From: Setoptus koraiensis
Taxonomy: Eukaryota; Arthropoda
Reading direction: 5' to 3'
Assembly (NCBI GenBank): GCA_048013815.1
Contig: CM106586.1
Location: forward strand, 6,200,001 to 6,264,000
Length of the DNA stretch: 64,000 nt
Below, piece by piece: positions 36,301-48,781 of the stretch. The position numbers were made by a program, and so were the translations under genes. Numbering within the stretch: position 1 is the first letter of the stretch; every line of letters starts with the position of its first letter. The notes under the pieces were generated by a model. It saw nothing but the letters and a program-made list of their open reading frames with translations. It made no database searches and had not been told where the DNA came from.

Positions 36301-36738
36301 ACGTAACGCGAGCACGCGTTTCAGTTGATCTCAATTGTTGCTACTGAGCATTCGATCTGAGCACCAGCGAATTGTTGCATTTGCAGTTCGATTTGCCACG
36401 TTCGATTCGCCACGTTCGATCTGAGCACCAGCGAGCCAGTGCGAGGCGCCCATTGTGCGAGGCCGTGTGCGCATTGTGCATCAACAAGCGGGCCAGCGCC
36501 AGTGCCGCCGCCGGCCACACCAACCCAAACGCGCCCGAACATGCCGCCAACAGCTTAGACGCGCCTCGACATGCCACACACTGATATATTATCAATTATT
36601 ATCACAATTATTATTGCAACTCAATCGCTGGGCCAGCAAGCAACAATCACTCAATTAGAATTAGAATCAATTTGCCAACTGTCTCAGCTGAGACAAACCA
36701 GCTGAAATTAATTAATTAATACCGCTCATTAGGCCACC
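36301..36738 (+). promoter_or_regulatory. Probable cyc leader and proximal promoter
   Basis: Compositional shift to GC-richer sequence before the ATG. TTCGATCTGAGCACCAGCGA occurs twice (about 36352 and 36415) with TTCGATTTGCCACG/TTCGATTCGCCACG between. No CACGTG E-box was seen here. The start context GCCACCATGA at 36733-36742 is an ideal Kozak sequence. Confidence 0.4.
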
Positions 36739-36837
36739 ATGATCAAGTCGGGCAAGCGCAACGCGTGCCAGCGCTCTCTGGGCACCGGCACCGACACTCA
36801 GCCACTGCACCACCAACTGCAACAGCCCTACCAACAA

Positions 36838-36875
<38 letters not shown>

Positions 36876-39800
36876 ACAACAACAAATGCATCAGCAACAA
36901 CAACAGCCACAACAGGTGGAACCCGCCAACAACAACAATAGTGAGGACCATCGCAAGCAGAACCATTGCGACATCGAGAAGAGAAGGCGCGACAAAATGA
37001 ATCACTACATCACTAAATTGGCCTCCATGATACCCTCGTGCACGAGCATGCCCTGCAGACTGGACAAATTGACTGTGTTAAGGATGGCGCTGCAACACAT
37101 CAAATCCATTAGAACGTCCCTGTGCGGCTTCTCGTCGTTCCATCTCAGGCCCTCATTTCTGTCCTCGGGCAATCTACTTAAGAATTTGATATTGCAAATG
37201 GCCGCACAGGAGGTAGAGGACAATTTGTTTATTGTTGTATCATGTGATAGGGGCAAGGTTTTGTTTGTCAGCGAGTCATCTAAGGACGTTCTATTCTATG
37301 ATCAGCGCGAGCTCATTGGTCAGAGTCTGTTTGATATATTGCACAAGGAGGACGTGGCCAAAGTGAAAGAACAAATCAATTCAAGTGTTCCACCAAAGGA
37401 GATGCTCGTCGACTCTAGGACATTGCAACCGGTGAAGGGGGTGCGCCAAGCGATGCTTAAATCATCAAACAATCATCAGTATGCCAATGGTTCCACTCCT
37501 CAGCCAGGTTCCAGGCGCAGTTTCTTCTGTAGAATAAAGACTGGTCATTTGCCAAACACCAACAATAGCTACAATATTAAGAATACTAATAACAACAACA
37601 ACAATATTGTTATTAACAACAGTGACACTAACAACAACAACTCAACTGCTGCATATTCCGCAAATCAGCAGAATCAACGTGCTACATCAACGGCTCCATC
37701 AACAAATCACAAGATTATAAACAAATCAGCAACGGCAGGCGAAGAAAATTTACTAGTGCATTTGAGGGAAGAGGAAGCGCCAACTAATCACAAGCAACAT
37801 TGTCAAAATGATCGACTTCAGTCAACCCATTCCCAACGAGTCAACAGATCTTTTGTGGCGGCCGCTAGAAACAATGTAAATGGAAACAATGATAGTAACA
37901 ATAGTGGTAACAACCATGATAATAATAATAATAATAACAATAATAATAGTAATTTAAAATTTAAAAGCTCTAGTAACAACAATCAAGGGACAAATCAACA
38001 ACAGCACCAGCAACAACAGCTCAGGCAAAATGTTGACTCTATACAAGATATTGTCCAAAACAATCAACCCCTAGCATTGATAACAAATTCACCAAATACA
38101 ACAGCCAACAACAATACAAATAATACTAATAATAACAATACTAAAAACAACAGATTCTTGTCTAGAAGGGGTCACGCCAAGTACATTGTGATGCGATGCA
38201 CTGGATATCTCAAGTCTGTTACTATTAGGAACGACGACGACTTTTTTGACATGAATGAATTCGACGGATATGAAAGCGAAAACGATTGCACAAATGAAGA
38301 GGACGGAGAAACAACCAAATGTAGATCAATCAATTGTCTTGTTGCAGTTTGTCGCCGGGTGCCAGTAGATAAAGATTTCAAACCGGATAGACCTATCACA
38401 TTCACGTGCCGTTATTCAGTTGATGGAAAGTTTGTTTTTGCTGACCAAAGAACAACCGTAGCTCTCGGTTATCTGCCCCAAGAACTTGTTGGTACGTCTC
38501 ATTATGAGTATTGTAATCCGGAACATCACAAGATTGTGTCTGATTGTCACAAACAATCGCTGCAGAGAGCCGAGCCCGTCTCATCCGATGTGTATCAATT
38601 TAGAAGAAAGAACGGATCATATCTGTGGCTCCAAACCAGATTGAGGAGCTTTAGAAATCCCTGGACCAAGTACATTGAATTCCTCATAGCCACCCATACT
38701 ACCGCCGAGGAAGTTGAGCCAGCCCACTATAGTCAAGGTTGTGTACCAACAAAATTCAATCAAGATATTACGGCGGCCCAATCATCACAAATATCATCAC
38801 CATCGTCCTCATTTTCTTTGTCTATACCGTCAATGGGTAGCAAGAAATCATCATCACCATCATCATCATCTATTGGCAGCACTTATTCGGTGGATTCATG
38901 GACTCAAGATGGTGTATTCAAGATGTTGAACAATTCCTCACTGAAAGTGGAACGCGCAAAAGTGGGACAATCGATAGCTAAAAGAGTATTAGATTCTTAC
39001 AGAAAGCAAGCAGACTCTATTGGGGTTGCCAGATCGGCGAGTCTTGGCCCCTGTTCCGGCTCGTCGGGCGGTAACGGAACAGAGGATAGTAGCTACTCGG
39101 ATCCGCCATCTTGCTCCTCGCAATCGTCACAAAACAGTATAGCATCAACTGAACTTCAAATGCTATCCAATTACGTCGAAAGTGTTAACAACGAGTCCCG
39201 GGATATTCAAACAAATTCTAACAATCCCAATGCACAATTGTCAAACTCCTCAGCTAGAACTCAGACAACTAGCGCCAACATGGATATGTGTGATACTGAA
39301 TCGGGTTCATCTTCTGGTTATAACGCGTCATCATCTTCTAGATCAGGCAGAGCTTACAGCATTACAAGTGCGACGAAAAGTTCAGAGTCTAGCGGAATTG
39401 GTAGTAGTCCCAACTCATCCGGAGGAGAAACAGGTGGATCAGCAAAGAATAAGTCAGCAGCAGGTCGACATTATCACCATCATCACCATCAACAAATTCA
39501 TCACCAACAAACTCACCGCCAACAAACTCACCACCAACAAACTCACCAACAACAAAATCACCTAATACAGCGAGAAATGGCTTTTATTCCGTCTGGTTGC
39601 TGTGGTTATTTTAACAGTATTGCAGGGCAGGCGGACGTTTACACCACTAACATTGGCGACAACAAAAGTAGTTGTAATCGAGCCACATCGCAAAATGTAA
39701 ACCATCACCATCAAGTGGCCATGTCAACATCATTGACTGTTGAAACTGGCAACAATGAATATGCAATGAATACCGGAAATGCCATTCAATCAAGTTCACA

Positions 39801-39981
39801 TTGTGTAGACACCAACTTGACCATGGCTCCCATAGATGCGGGTTCAGATCTTCACGACATAGGAGCTAATTCTTTATTTGAAGAAATTGACGACGATGTC
39901 CTACTTGAATACATAGCAAATCTGGATTCGGACACAGAATTTCCAAATCTACCAATACACATAATAAATGGTGAGATCTAA
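36739..39981 (+). CDS. cyc: Cycle/BMAL1 (ARNTL) bHLH-PAS clock transcription factor
   Basis: One frame of 1080 residues. Poly-Gln at about 31-60; bHLH at about 70-125 (NHCDIEKRRRDKMN, RLDKLTVLRMALQHIKSIR); PAS-A from about 150 (CDRGKVLFVSESSKDVL, GQSLFDILHKEDVAKVKEQ, RRSFFCRIK); PAS-B at about 553-660 (SVDGKFVFADQRTTVALGYL, PQELVGTSHYEYC, RNPWTKYIEFLIATHT). These blocks match BMAL1/CYC, the partner of CLOCK at E-boxes. Odd: about 200 residues of Asn-rich sequence split PAS-A between FFCRIK and the CTGYLKS strand, where BMAL1 has about 25; the long Ser/Gln/His-rich C-terminus ends in an acidic-hydrophobic stretch (EEIDDDVLLEYIANLDSD) that may activate transcription; and no intron interrupts the frame. 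A GTGAGA near 39971 could serve as an alternative donor at the 3' end. The stop overlaps that of the opposite gene. Confidence 0.95.
39873..39878 (-). terminator. Polyadenylation signal of PDZ gene, inside cyc coding sequence
   Basis: TTTATT on plus, AATAAA on minus, 100 bases past the PDZ-gene stop. If used, that transcript is antisense to the last codons of cyc. Confidence 0.45.
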
Positions 39982-42900
39982 TTTGTTTTGTTTTCACTGG
40001 TGGAGTCTTTTCTACCACTGTTATCCTTTATGGCATCGCCTGTTTCCGTTCTATCATTGACCTTTACAAGTTGAGTGTCTGTGATTTGTTGATTGGGCGA
40101 TGCAACAACAAGTGTCGTCGGCTGTGAAAAGGATGATGAATTAGTTGTTGGCCTTACATTGGCGCTTAAATCGGATGACTCTAAGCTGCTCTCAATGCGA
40201 GATTCTGTTTTGGTTTGATTGTTGTCGGCCTGGCCAGACTTATTGGCTCTATCGTTAGCATAGTTATGACTTCCGTTGCTTGTTCCAGATATGGACGATT
40301 TACGTGATGACGATCCCTGGTTGTTTTTGGCGAGCTGCTCCTGTTTATCGGCGGCCCCCTCATCTGTCACACGATCGCCATGGCCAGACAGCTCATTTAT
40401 GGTGACCGGTTTCATCTTGATCGAATCGGCTTTCTTTTTAACATTGTCCAGCACAATATCGAGATTTCCGCCCGTCGACTTGAGGCGACGATGTCCGCGA
40501 ACTTGTTGCTGATTGTTACTGCTGCTAGATGAGGCCGAGTCTGACAATTTTGCTTTGTCATTTTGTTGCTGCGAATTCTTATCTAAGCCCGATTCGAAAT
40601 CATTTGCGTCTGTTTTGTTGATAGAGTCATTTGTCATATTTTTGCCATTTTTATTTGTTGTACCTTCTTTGGTTTCATCGAAACTCATTTCTTCTATTGA
40701 AGAAAATTGACTATTTGAGCTATTGCTATGTATCCTGTTGTTGCCCGTGGCTGATGTTTCCTTTGGCCGTTGTCGCTGCTTGCCCATCATCAGATCGCCA
40801 CTAGTATTATTATTGTTGTTGTTGTTTCCGGTGTTCATCACGTTCGTCGATTGACTATGAGGTGTAAAGTTCATAGCTGGCGTTGATACGGCCACTGTAG
40901 ATGCAAAATATTTACTAGGACTAAATCTTTTGTCTTGTTGCGACTGCTGTGATGGTGAGATGCCCAAGTCACTGTCTCTGCGTGTCACAGCAATAGTTGG
41001 CTGACTTCTGGTCTGTTCCACCTGTTGATTGTTGTCCATGGGGTGTCTAGATTGGCTATGATCTGTCAAATGAAGATGATTATTGCCATTTATACCCAGG
41101 TCAATGGATGTACCAATTGCCTGTATGTTTGTTGTTTGGGCCACAGTGGCTCGCCTATGAGACGGCCCATGAAGATGATGACTATCATTTCTAGTGAATT
41201 GCAACGAGTTATCATCTTCATCATCAAAATTTTCCACAATTTGATCTCTGGTGTCCATGGTAGCTGAGTCATCGCTTCTATAGATATGATCCGTGCTGCT
41301 AGAATTGTGTTGTGTATTGAAATTATTATCCGCTTGTTTGTGGTTGCTAGTTAAGTTAGTATTAGTTGTATTACTGTTTATGTTGTAATCGATAAATGTC
41401 GATTTGTTTTGATTTAAATCTCTGGCGCGTCTTGCCGATATAGAGCCCAATATATTGCTTAATTGATCATGCGAGCTGACATCAATGGCAACGTTGTTGA
41501 TCGATGACAACGAATCAACATTTATCACATACTTTTTGCCTCTGTTCATTTGTTGTTCCAATGTCATAGGATTAGCCTGACCATGGTTATAGGCACTTGA
41601 GCCATTTGGAGAGCAGAAACTAGTTAGTTTCTTGATACAATTCTTTGCTAAACTGTTTGCAGAGTTTCCGGCGTTAGTCATGTTGTGACGGCTACCCATT
41701 GAGTTGGGCAACAACAGTGCCGCCTGTTTCTCCAGCAACAATCTCAGCTTGTAGGGTGCTCCGCAATTGAGTATGTCTATGGCGTCTCGCAGGAAGATGT
41801 CGTCGAACGATATTGTGAGGCCCTTGATTTTATCGCCTGTTCACCATTGACATTTAAATGGTAAATAGTCGTGAATATATATAGTAAATAAAATTAGTGA
41901 ATCATAGCAATTTAAATGTGCCAATTATGCAAACTGCGTTGACTGCAAAATTAAATCAAAACCATATCAAGACTATGTGTATGAACTCACCCGCCTCAAT
42001 GCAGCCACTTTCGTTGGCGGGACCGCGCGACAGCACCGACCGAACAAAGATACCGTCGCGCTCATTGCCCGTTATGTCAAATCCGAGACCAATAAAATCA
42101 TGTCCGGTTATGTCGACAGCTATGAGATCGCCCTGATTAAACCAAATTGTTTGTGACAAGAATGGTTGATTAGCGCTGATTACTCATTGGCGACAGTTAT
42201 GTCATGTCGGTTACAGTTATGTCACGTGTAAGCGTTTACGATTGTGATCACAATTAACTGTTACTCACCTCTCTGGTGTTTCTCATTTGTCTGCCGTTGC
42301 CAGAGCCATCGGCGGTCAAATCAACAGCATTCAGGTGGCGTCCGTCAAGTTTGGCACCTGTCATTTTGTGAGATAATTTTGTCAGTGGTCAGATAACAAT
42401 AATAAATAGAAACATAATAGAAATATAAATAAATAGAAATATAAAAGGGACTTACCGTTTATTGTTAGTTCGTTGACACTAGACGACAATTGAACTTGAT
42501 GCAAATTGGATATATGCTCATTGAAATGATGATGATGATGATCGTGAGTGTGGGCGCCACCAACAAGCTGCATATCGGCTTGGCCGCTCGTTGAATCACG
42601 ATGATTCAACTGATGATGCAATATATGGTGGTGCTGATGATGATTGTGATTGTTGCTGTTGTGCAATGGCAAGGGCGACAAGGGCGTTGGCGAGCCGGCC
42701 AGCGAAAGATTTGATGGTGATTGTGTATCATTAATTAGTTGATCGTCCTTGAAATATGGATTGTCAAAAGCGTATTCATGTAAATGATCCGAGGTGTTAG
42801 TTGTTGTTGTGCCGCCGCTTAACAGAGCATTATTGTTATTGGCCCTTGATCTGGTTGATGTTGACTTCTGATGGCAACCATTAATAATATTAACGCCCGT

Positions 42901-45900
42901 TGTCTGGCCAACAATTGGACAATTGGATGACGATTGTGACAGGTCATGATGGAGGCGATCGTTCAATCGCATATTGTAGTGCTTTGTGTTCTTGACTAGA
43001 TCTGTTACAAGTGCGATGAAAAGTGCGATTTTCAATAAGGGACACAATACAGACAAACAAAGACAGTTGGTCAGTGGGGCTATTATTGATTTACAATTTA
43101 CATCTAGTAATTTGATTGTTTAACCGTTTGCCATTTGCAAGTGCGGGCGTGTGCTATTCACAACAGGCGAACAACAGCCAGTGGGTGGCCAGACGAAATG
43201 GGTGCGCAAACGTTGGACGTGCAACATTGTTGTCGCCGTCCATTCAAATTGAGATTTATATTCGCATTGGGATTTATATTCGAATTGAGATTTGAATCTA
43301 AATCTCACAATTGTTGTCAGTTTGAATTAGAATTTAAATTTAAATAACAACTTGTGAGCATTGTTGTTGTTATTGTTATTGTGTGCCCGCAACAATGGCC
43401 GCGCCGTCACGTGGGCTCATCGTGGTCGAGCACAGTTCATTAGTGGGTTCATTCATCATTCGGTTGTATCATTTGGTTGTATCGTTTGGTTGTATCGTTT
43501 GGTTGTATCGTTTGGTTGTATCGTTTGGTTGTATCGTTTGGTTGTATCATTGGGTCGTATCAATCGGTTGTGTCATTGGGTTGTATCATTTGATCACGAG
43601 ACGAGATTCAGTGCTGACACAAGTAAGCTATTGTGTGAAAGTAAGCTCACGCGTAGTGCATGTGAGACAATGGCGCAAACAAAGACATCCGAATAGCTGG
43701 CGAGCGAGCCCAGGAAAGAGGTTAAAATTAGAGCTGGCCCACAACAACAGCGACAACAACAGCGACAACAACAGCAACAGCGACAACAACAAATTCGCAA
43801 ATTTGCTGTTGTTGCTGTTATCGAGTTGGCCAACGGTTGCACTGCAAAGGTTGCACTGCAACGGTTAGACTGCAACGGTTAGACTGCAACGGTTAGACTG
43901 CAACGGTTAGACTGCAACGGTTAGACTCAACGGTTGCACTGGGCAGGGTAGGAGTGTGGGCACAAGTATGAATTGTCGGTAACAAGTTGCTGGTAAGTAA
44001 AGTGATATTCTCACTCACAGATGACACCTATCGATTGTGTGTAAACGGCGAGTTGTGTTGTAACGGACGCCAGTGGGCCGTCGCTTCAAGGCTCGGCTTT
44101 ATCTACGGCTCTCTGTTGGCTGTCGCTTTGTTGCCTGGCTGGCTCGTTGACTCGTTGCATTGCTCACGACAGGTGAGTCAAATTGCGTTGGCTGGCATGG
44201 CGATGCGAGAAGCAGCGACATGTGCGTTTGTATCGGATTTGTTGTGTGTGTTGTGGCAGCGGCACGGTTATTTGTTGTTATGCAACTCATAGCAGCGGAT
44301 AAAATAGAAACGGACGGCACACAATTGTCTAGCTCTCTCATATTAGCTCACACACATGACAGGTAGAGGCAATTTAGCATGTGCATTTGCTTATCGTGTG
44401 TTATCATCATCATCATCATCATCATCATCATTTGTTGTATCATGTTATTATTATCGGTGTCCATTACGAGAAACACAATCACTGTTACTGTTACTGTTGC
44501 TAACTCACTAACAGTGTGTGACTCACACACTGATATCATGCAGCTATTCGTATCGATTCTCACGGAAGGGAACGAGCGGCCCACTGACACAACACACAAG
44601 CTCATTCCCATGACAACAAGCCCATCGATTGATTGCAATCACCTGTTTTTTACTATATCTGGTCTGGTTGCCGTTGTCGGTGTTGCCGGCGCTCAGCTGT
44701 GATTGCCGGTCACTTGACAGTTGTTTGCGTGCCAACAACTGCTGTCAAGCAGCGCCTGTCAAACAAATCAAGGTCAAGCTGCTCTCTTGTTAGGCCTGAC
44801 AGTTGCCGCTGACCATTGATAACTGACCAGTGCATTATACAGTGCCTATCAGTTGCAGTGTGTGTGTGTGTGTGTGTGTGTGTCAGTTGTCAGTTGGTCA
44901 GCTGGCCAGCGCGACAATAATTGAGTTATCAAAGTGGCACAAATATTGTTGTTGCTGCTCGTTTGAGCACAATTAATTTGTGTCAGTTCATGTCTCATAT
45001 AACGATATCACACGATGTGCGATCACTAATCATACCATGTCGCTGTTCAACAACAACAAGCGCTCATTTAGCAACATGGCACCACAATGTGCTGTAATAG
45101 CTGCTATCACGGCCACCGTTAATCATATTGGCCAGTGGCGATATTCCGGCCAGTGAGGCGAGTCGCAAAAAGTAGATCACACACTGACAATGACACACAC
45201 AATTTATAACTTGCAACAACACACACACACAAGTGGCACAACAATGGTCGCCGGCGTTGAGTTGCGCCGTGAATTCAATTAGTTGTCTTGTCACTTTTGG
45301 CCAACTTATGGCCAACTTATGGTCAGTGCATCCATCGTGCAGATGATGGATGCATTGCTTTATCGTCCAGATAAAGTGGCGCGTTGATCTTGCTGCAGCT
45401 TGAGCGAATCTCGGCCGATGTCATCTCATGGCAAACAAACAAACAACACAACTGACCGTGTGACAAGCTGCCTGCGACAACAGGCTGGGCGTAGCTCGCT
45501 ATTCATTATTATTCATTATTATTTATTATTATTTATCCATCAGCGTTAACGAAATACCGCAAACGTTTCCACAAGTGACACACGCAACTGACAATTATCA
45601 GCTGGGGCGCCCGCTCGAGATGCATTCATATAGAACAAGTGTAACTGTAACAAGAGTATGTATAACACACGACAACGGCGGCCTCGTTGCAGTTTTAAAT
45701 TCATGGCGACTGCGATTGTTTGCTCGCCCCTGCAACAAGTGCTCGTCGCATCATTTCGAGAACTCGACGCAACTTGTTGCCCGCTGTCACACAAGACAAG
45801 CTACGGCGTTGCGCAACAGATGAAACAAATGAGATCACGATCGTGCCCGTCTCTCCAAACGGCCGCTCTCACAGGCTGTTGTTATACATAGATTATCTAT

Positions 45901-48749
45901 AGATAGCACATAGCAAACACACAAATATGAGAACGGGCCTATTGTCAATTGTTGTTGTTGCTGCTGTTGTGCGCATACTTACTGTACATGCAACAACGGT
46001 AGCCGACACAACGGTTAACCTGATTTCTGCCACAAACTGAAGCACATTTATAGCGTTTACAGCATGCTGCATAGCGTGCGTCCAGTTATGATGACATAAC
46101 ACAGTTACGTAACGAGCGACGACCACGACGACGCTGACGACGAGAATGGCAACGGTAAATGGTGCAATCATTATAGTATCGTCTGTATTTATGTGCATGC
46201 ATCCTGCAGACAAATACAGCTATGAGATGCTGATCTAGATCAAATTGAATTGTCAAATTGAATTGTCAAATGAGTCGCGATTGCCGTTGGTGTTATAATT
46301 GTCAAGTGATGATCAATCATTTGACAACTGTGACTCTGTTGCAACCGTCAATTGGTTGCTTGCCCGACACGCTTGTGAGTAACAACGGTGTGAATGGCAT
46401 GACGACATAGATTGCACTGGTTGCATTTAGCTGAGCCATTTATCTCCAGTGGCCACTCGTTGTCGGTGTGGCCGTTGCTAGCTGCTCTATCACTGATGCA
46501 CACTGTCGGCCAGAGTCTAGCGGCCGCTGTGTGACACTTGACGTACACACTGGATATCCGCACTCGATATCCGCACTGGGTATCCGCTCTTGTGAGTATC
46601 CGGTCTGGATACTAGACGCACTGAACAGGATTAAAAAAAGACCTTGCGCTGTGTGACAATTGACAGTGCGAAAAAATTAAATTGTCACAAGCAGCTGACT
46701 GAGTGACAGCAACTGCTCTGTGTCAGTCAACTGTCAAACTTCAACTTGTCCAATTATTTTCATTATTTCATTAGCCTCAACCACTCACACCCTGTCAGCC
46801 AGTCGATGCCAAGCGCATGTTGCGTCCGTAACTGTCGTTACGTAACACATACTCTATTAAGATCTTGTTACGTAACACACACACACACACACACACGCTT
46901 GTATCTGTCGAGTTTTGTTTGGGCATCATGTCGCCATGGTTACATGGCAACGTGGCAAGCAACATGCGCTCTTCTTTGACAAGTGATGATACTAACAGCG
47001 ATCAGTCAGTGGTGATCATGTGATATATGATCGATGGGCACTGTTATCAGCACACGCACAATTAATAATAACTTTTCATTAATAAATGGATGATTGAATT
47101 GAGTCAAGCGGTCAGTTGTTACTATTATATAACTAACATAGTAGCAAACGGCAGCTGGTCAGTGGTCAGCAAGCCGGTCAATCAATCAATCGATTGGCTG
47201 GCCGCTCTATTCAATCGATCAACATTTATTATTAACGAAACCAATCACTTCGCTTGATGTAATCACTGTAACTCAATAGATGTATTGACTCAAACGATCT
47301 CTATTGAGTCACTAGCTAATCACACTGGCAGGCTTACTCATCGGCTGCCATTTGCGACAGATCCATCAAGTCAGCTGACTTTTAGAGAAAAAGTAATACA
47401 ATTAATTGCAGCACAAACTGAATTTTATCCAGATGATTGAGTTAATAGTGCTCGATATAGCGATACAGCGATACAGCGATATTTCGATATTGCGATATTG
47501 CGATATTGCGATATTGCATGGGACCAGCAAATGGCCAAATGGGTCAAGTTCGTTAAAACTGGCCTCGCCTAATTAACTCACTGTCAGCTGGCTGCGTGTG
47601 TGGCCAGCTGACAGTGAGTTGAGAGGAGAGAGCAATATGCAAATGGAGCTTTTGTGAAATTTTGCGCAACTCGTTGTAAGCGACTCTTGCAGCGACTTTG
47701 AAACGTTTGCTTTCATCGAATGAAAGTTTTAAAGTCGCTCGTCGATCATCGTAAATCAATCCCTTGACCCCAACAAAGGAACAAACTGTCTAATTAATGG
47801 TTGACTCGCTCGCTTTGTAGCTGCAGTATTTCAACTGTTGGTTGGCGGCATTGAGCCGGCAACCTGTGGCCTGTAAGTGGCACAGTGAGAGTGTTTATTG
47901 TAAACAATTTAATCGAAAGTATATAAACAAAAAGATCTGCCTCACATCAACTAACTAACTTTTGTAACTAGCTAACTTTTATAGCCAACTGACTTTTATA
48001 AATAACTAACCTTTTGCCGCCAGTGACCACTCACAAGCAACAATGCAAATCACGGTGGCTGCAATATTGAGCCAAATGCCAACTTGATGCAATTGTGGGC
48101 AGCAGTGGTGTGCGTCGGACAAACATGATTCAAGATTGAATGTTGTGCAATGTTGTGCAATGTTGTGCAATGTTGTGCAATGGTTATCCGGTGATTCATG
48201 GTCTGCGATGCATGCGGCCGACAGTGCAAGGCAATTAAAATTTTGCAAAAATTAAATCGCATCCAAGTGCGAGAAATGACAGTTTGTTATTTAGTCTGCA
48301 GTTTAGAGCGAGCGTGATGTATCAAAGCGACAACGCATAAGCGACATAACATCCAATGAAACAATATAAATTAAATACAATATGAAAGCGCCTCACCCTG
48401 CTGCATGCAACTATAACTACAACTGACTCAACGGAACGGAACGAACCATTCAATTCGATTGCGAACATCACACAACAATCAATTCTAATATTATATAACA
48501 ATCAACTCCAATGTTTTATAATAATCAATTCTAATATTATATAATAATCAATGGTTATATATATATTATACATTACATAAGACTCTTATGATAAGAGGGC
48601 CCACCAATAATACTAATGCACGCAAACAATTCACAGACAATGCCACTCATAGACAAAGTTTGCAATGAAAAGTTGCGATTTGTTCTTTGTGCGAGCGATT
48701 CTTTTGTTTGTTGTTGTGTCTCATGCACATCATCGTAATAGTCGTCATG

Positions 48750-48781
<32 letters not shown>

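Noticed and set aside
43361-43875. Long overlapping frames on both strands
   Set aside because: They come from the 13-bp, 14-bp and CAACAGCGA arrays, whose periods avoid stops.
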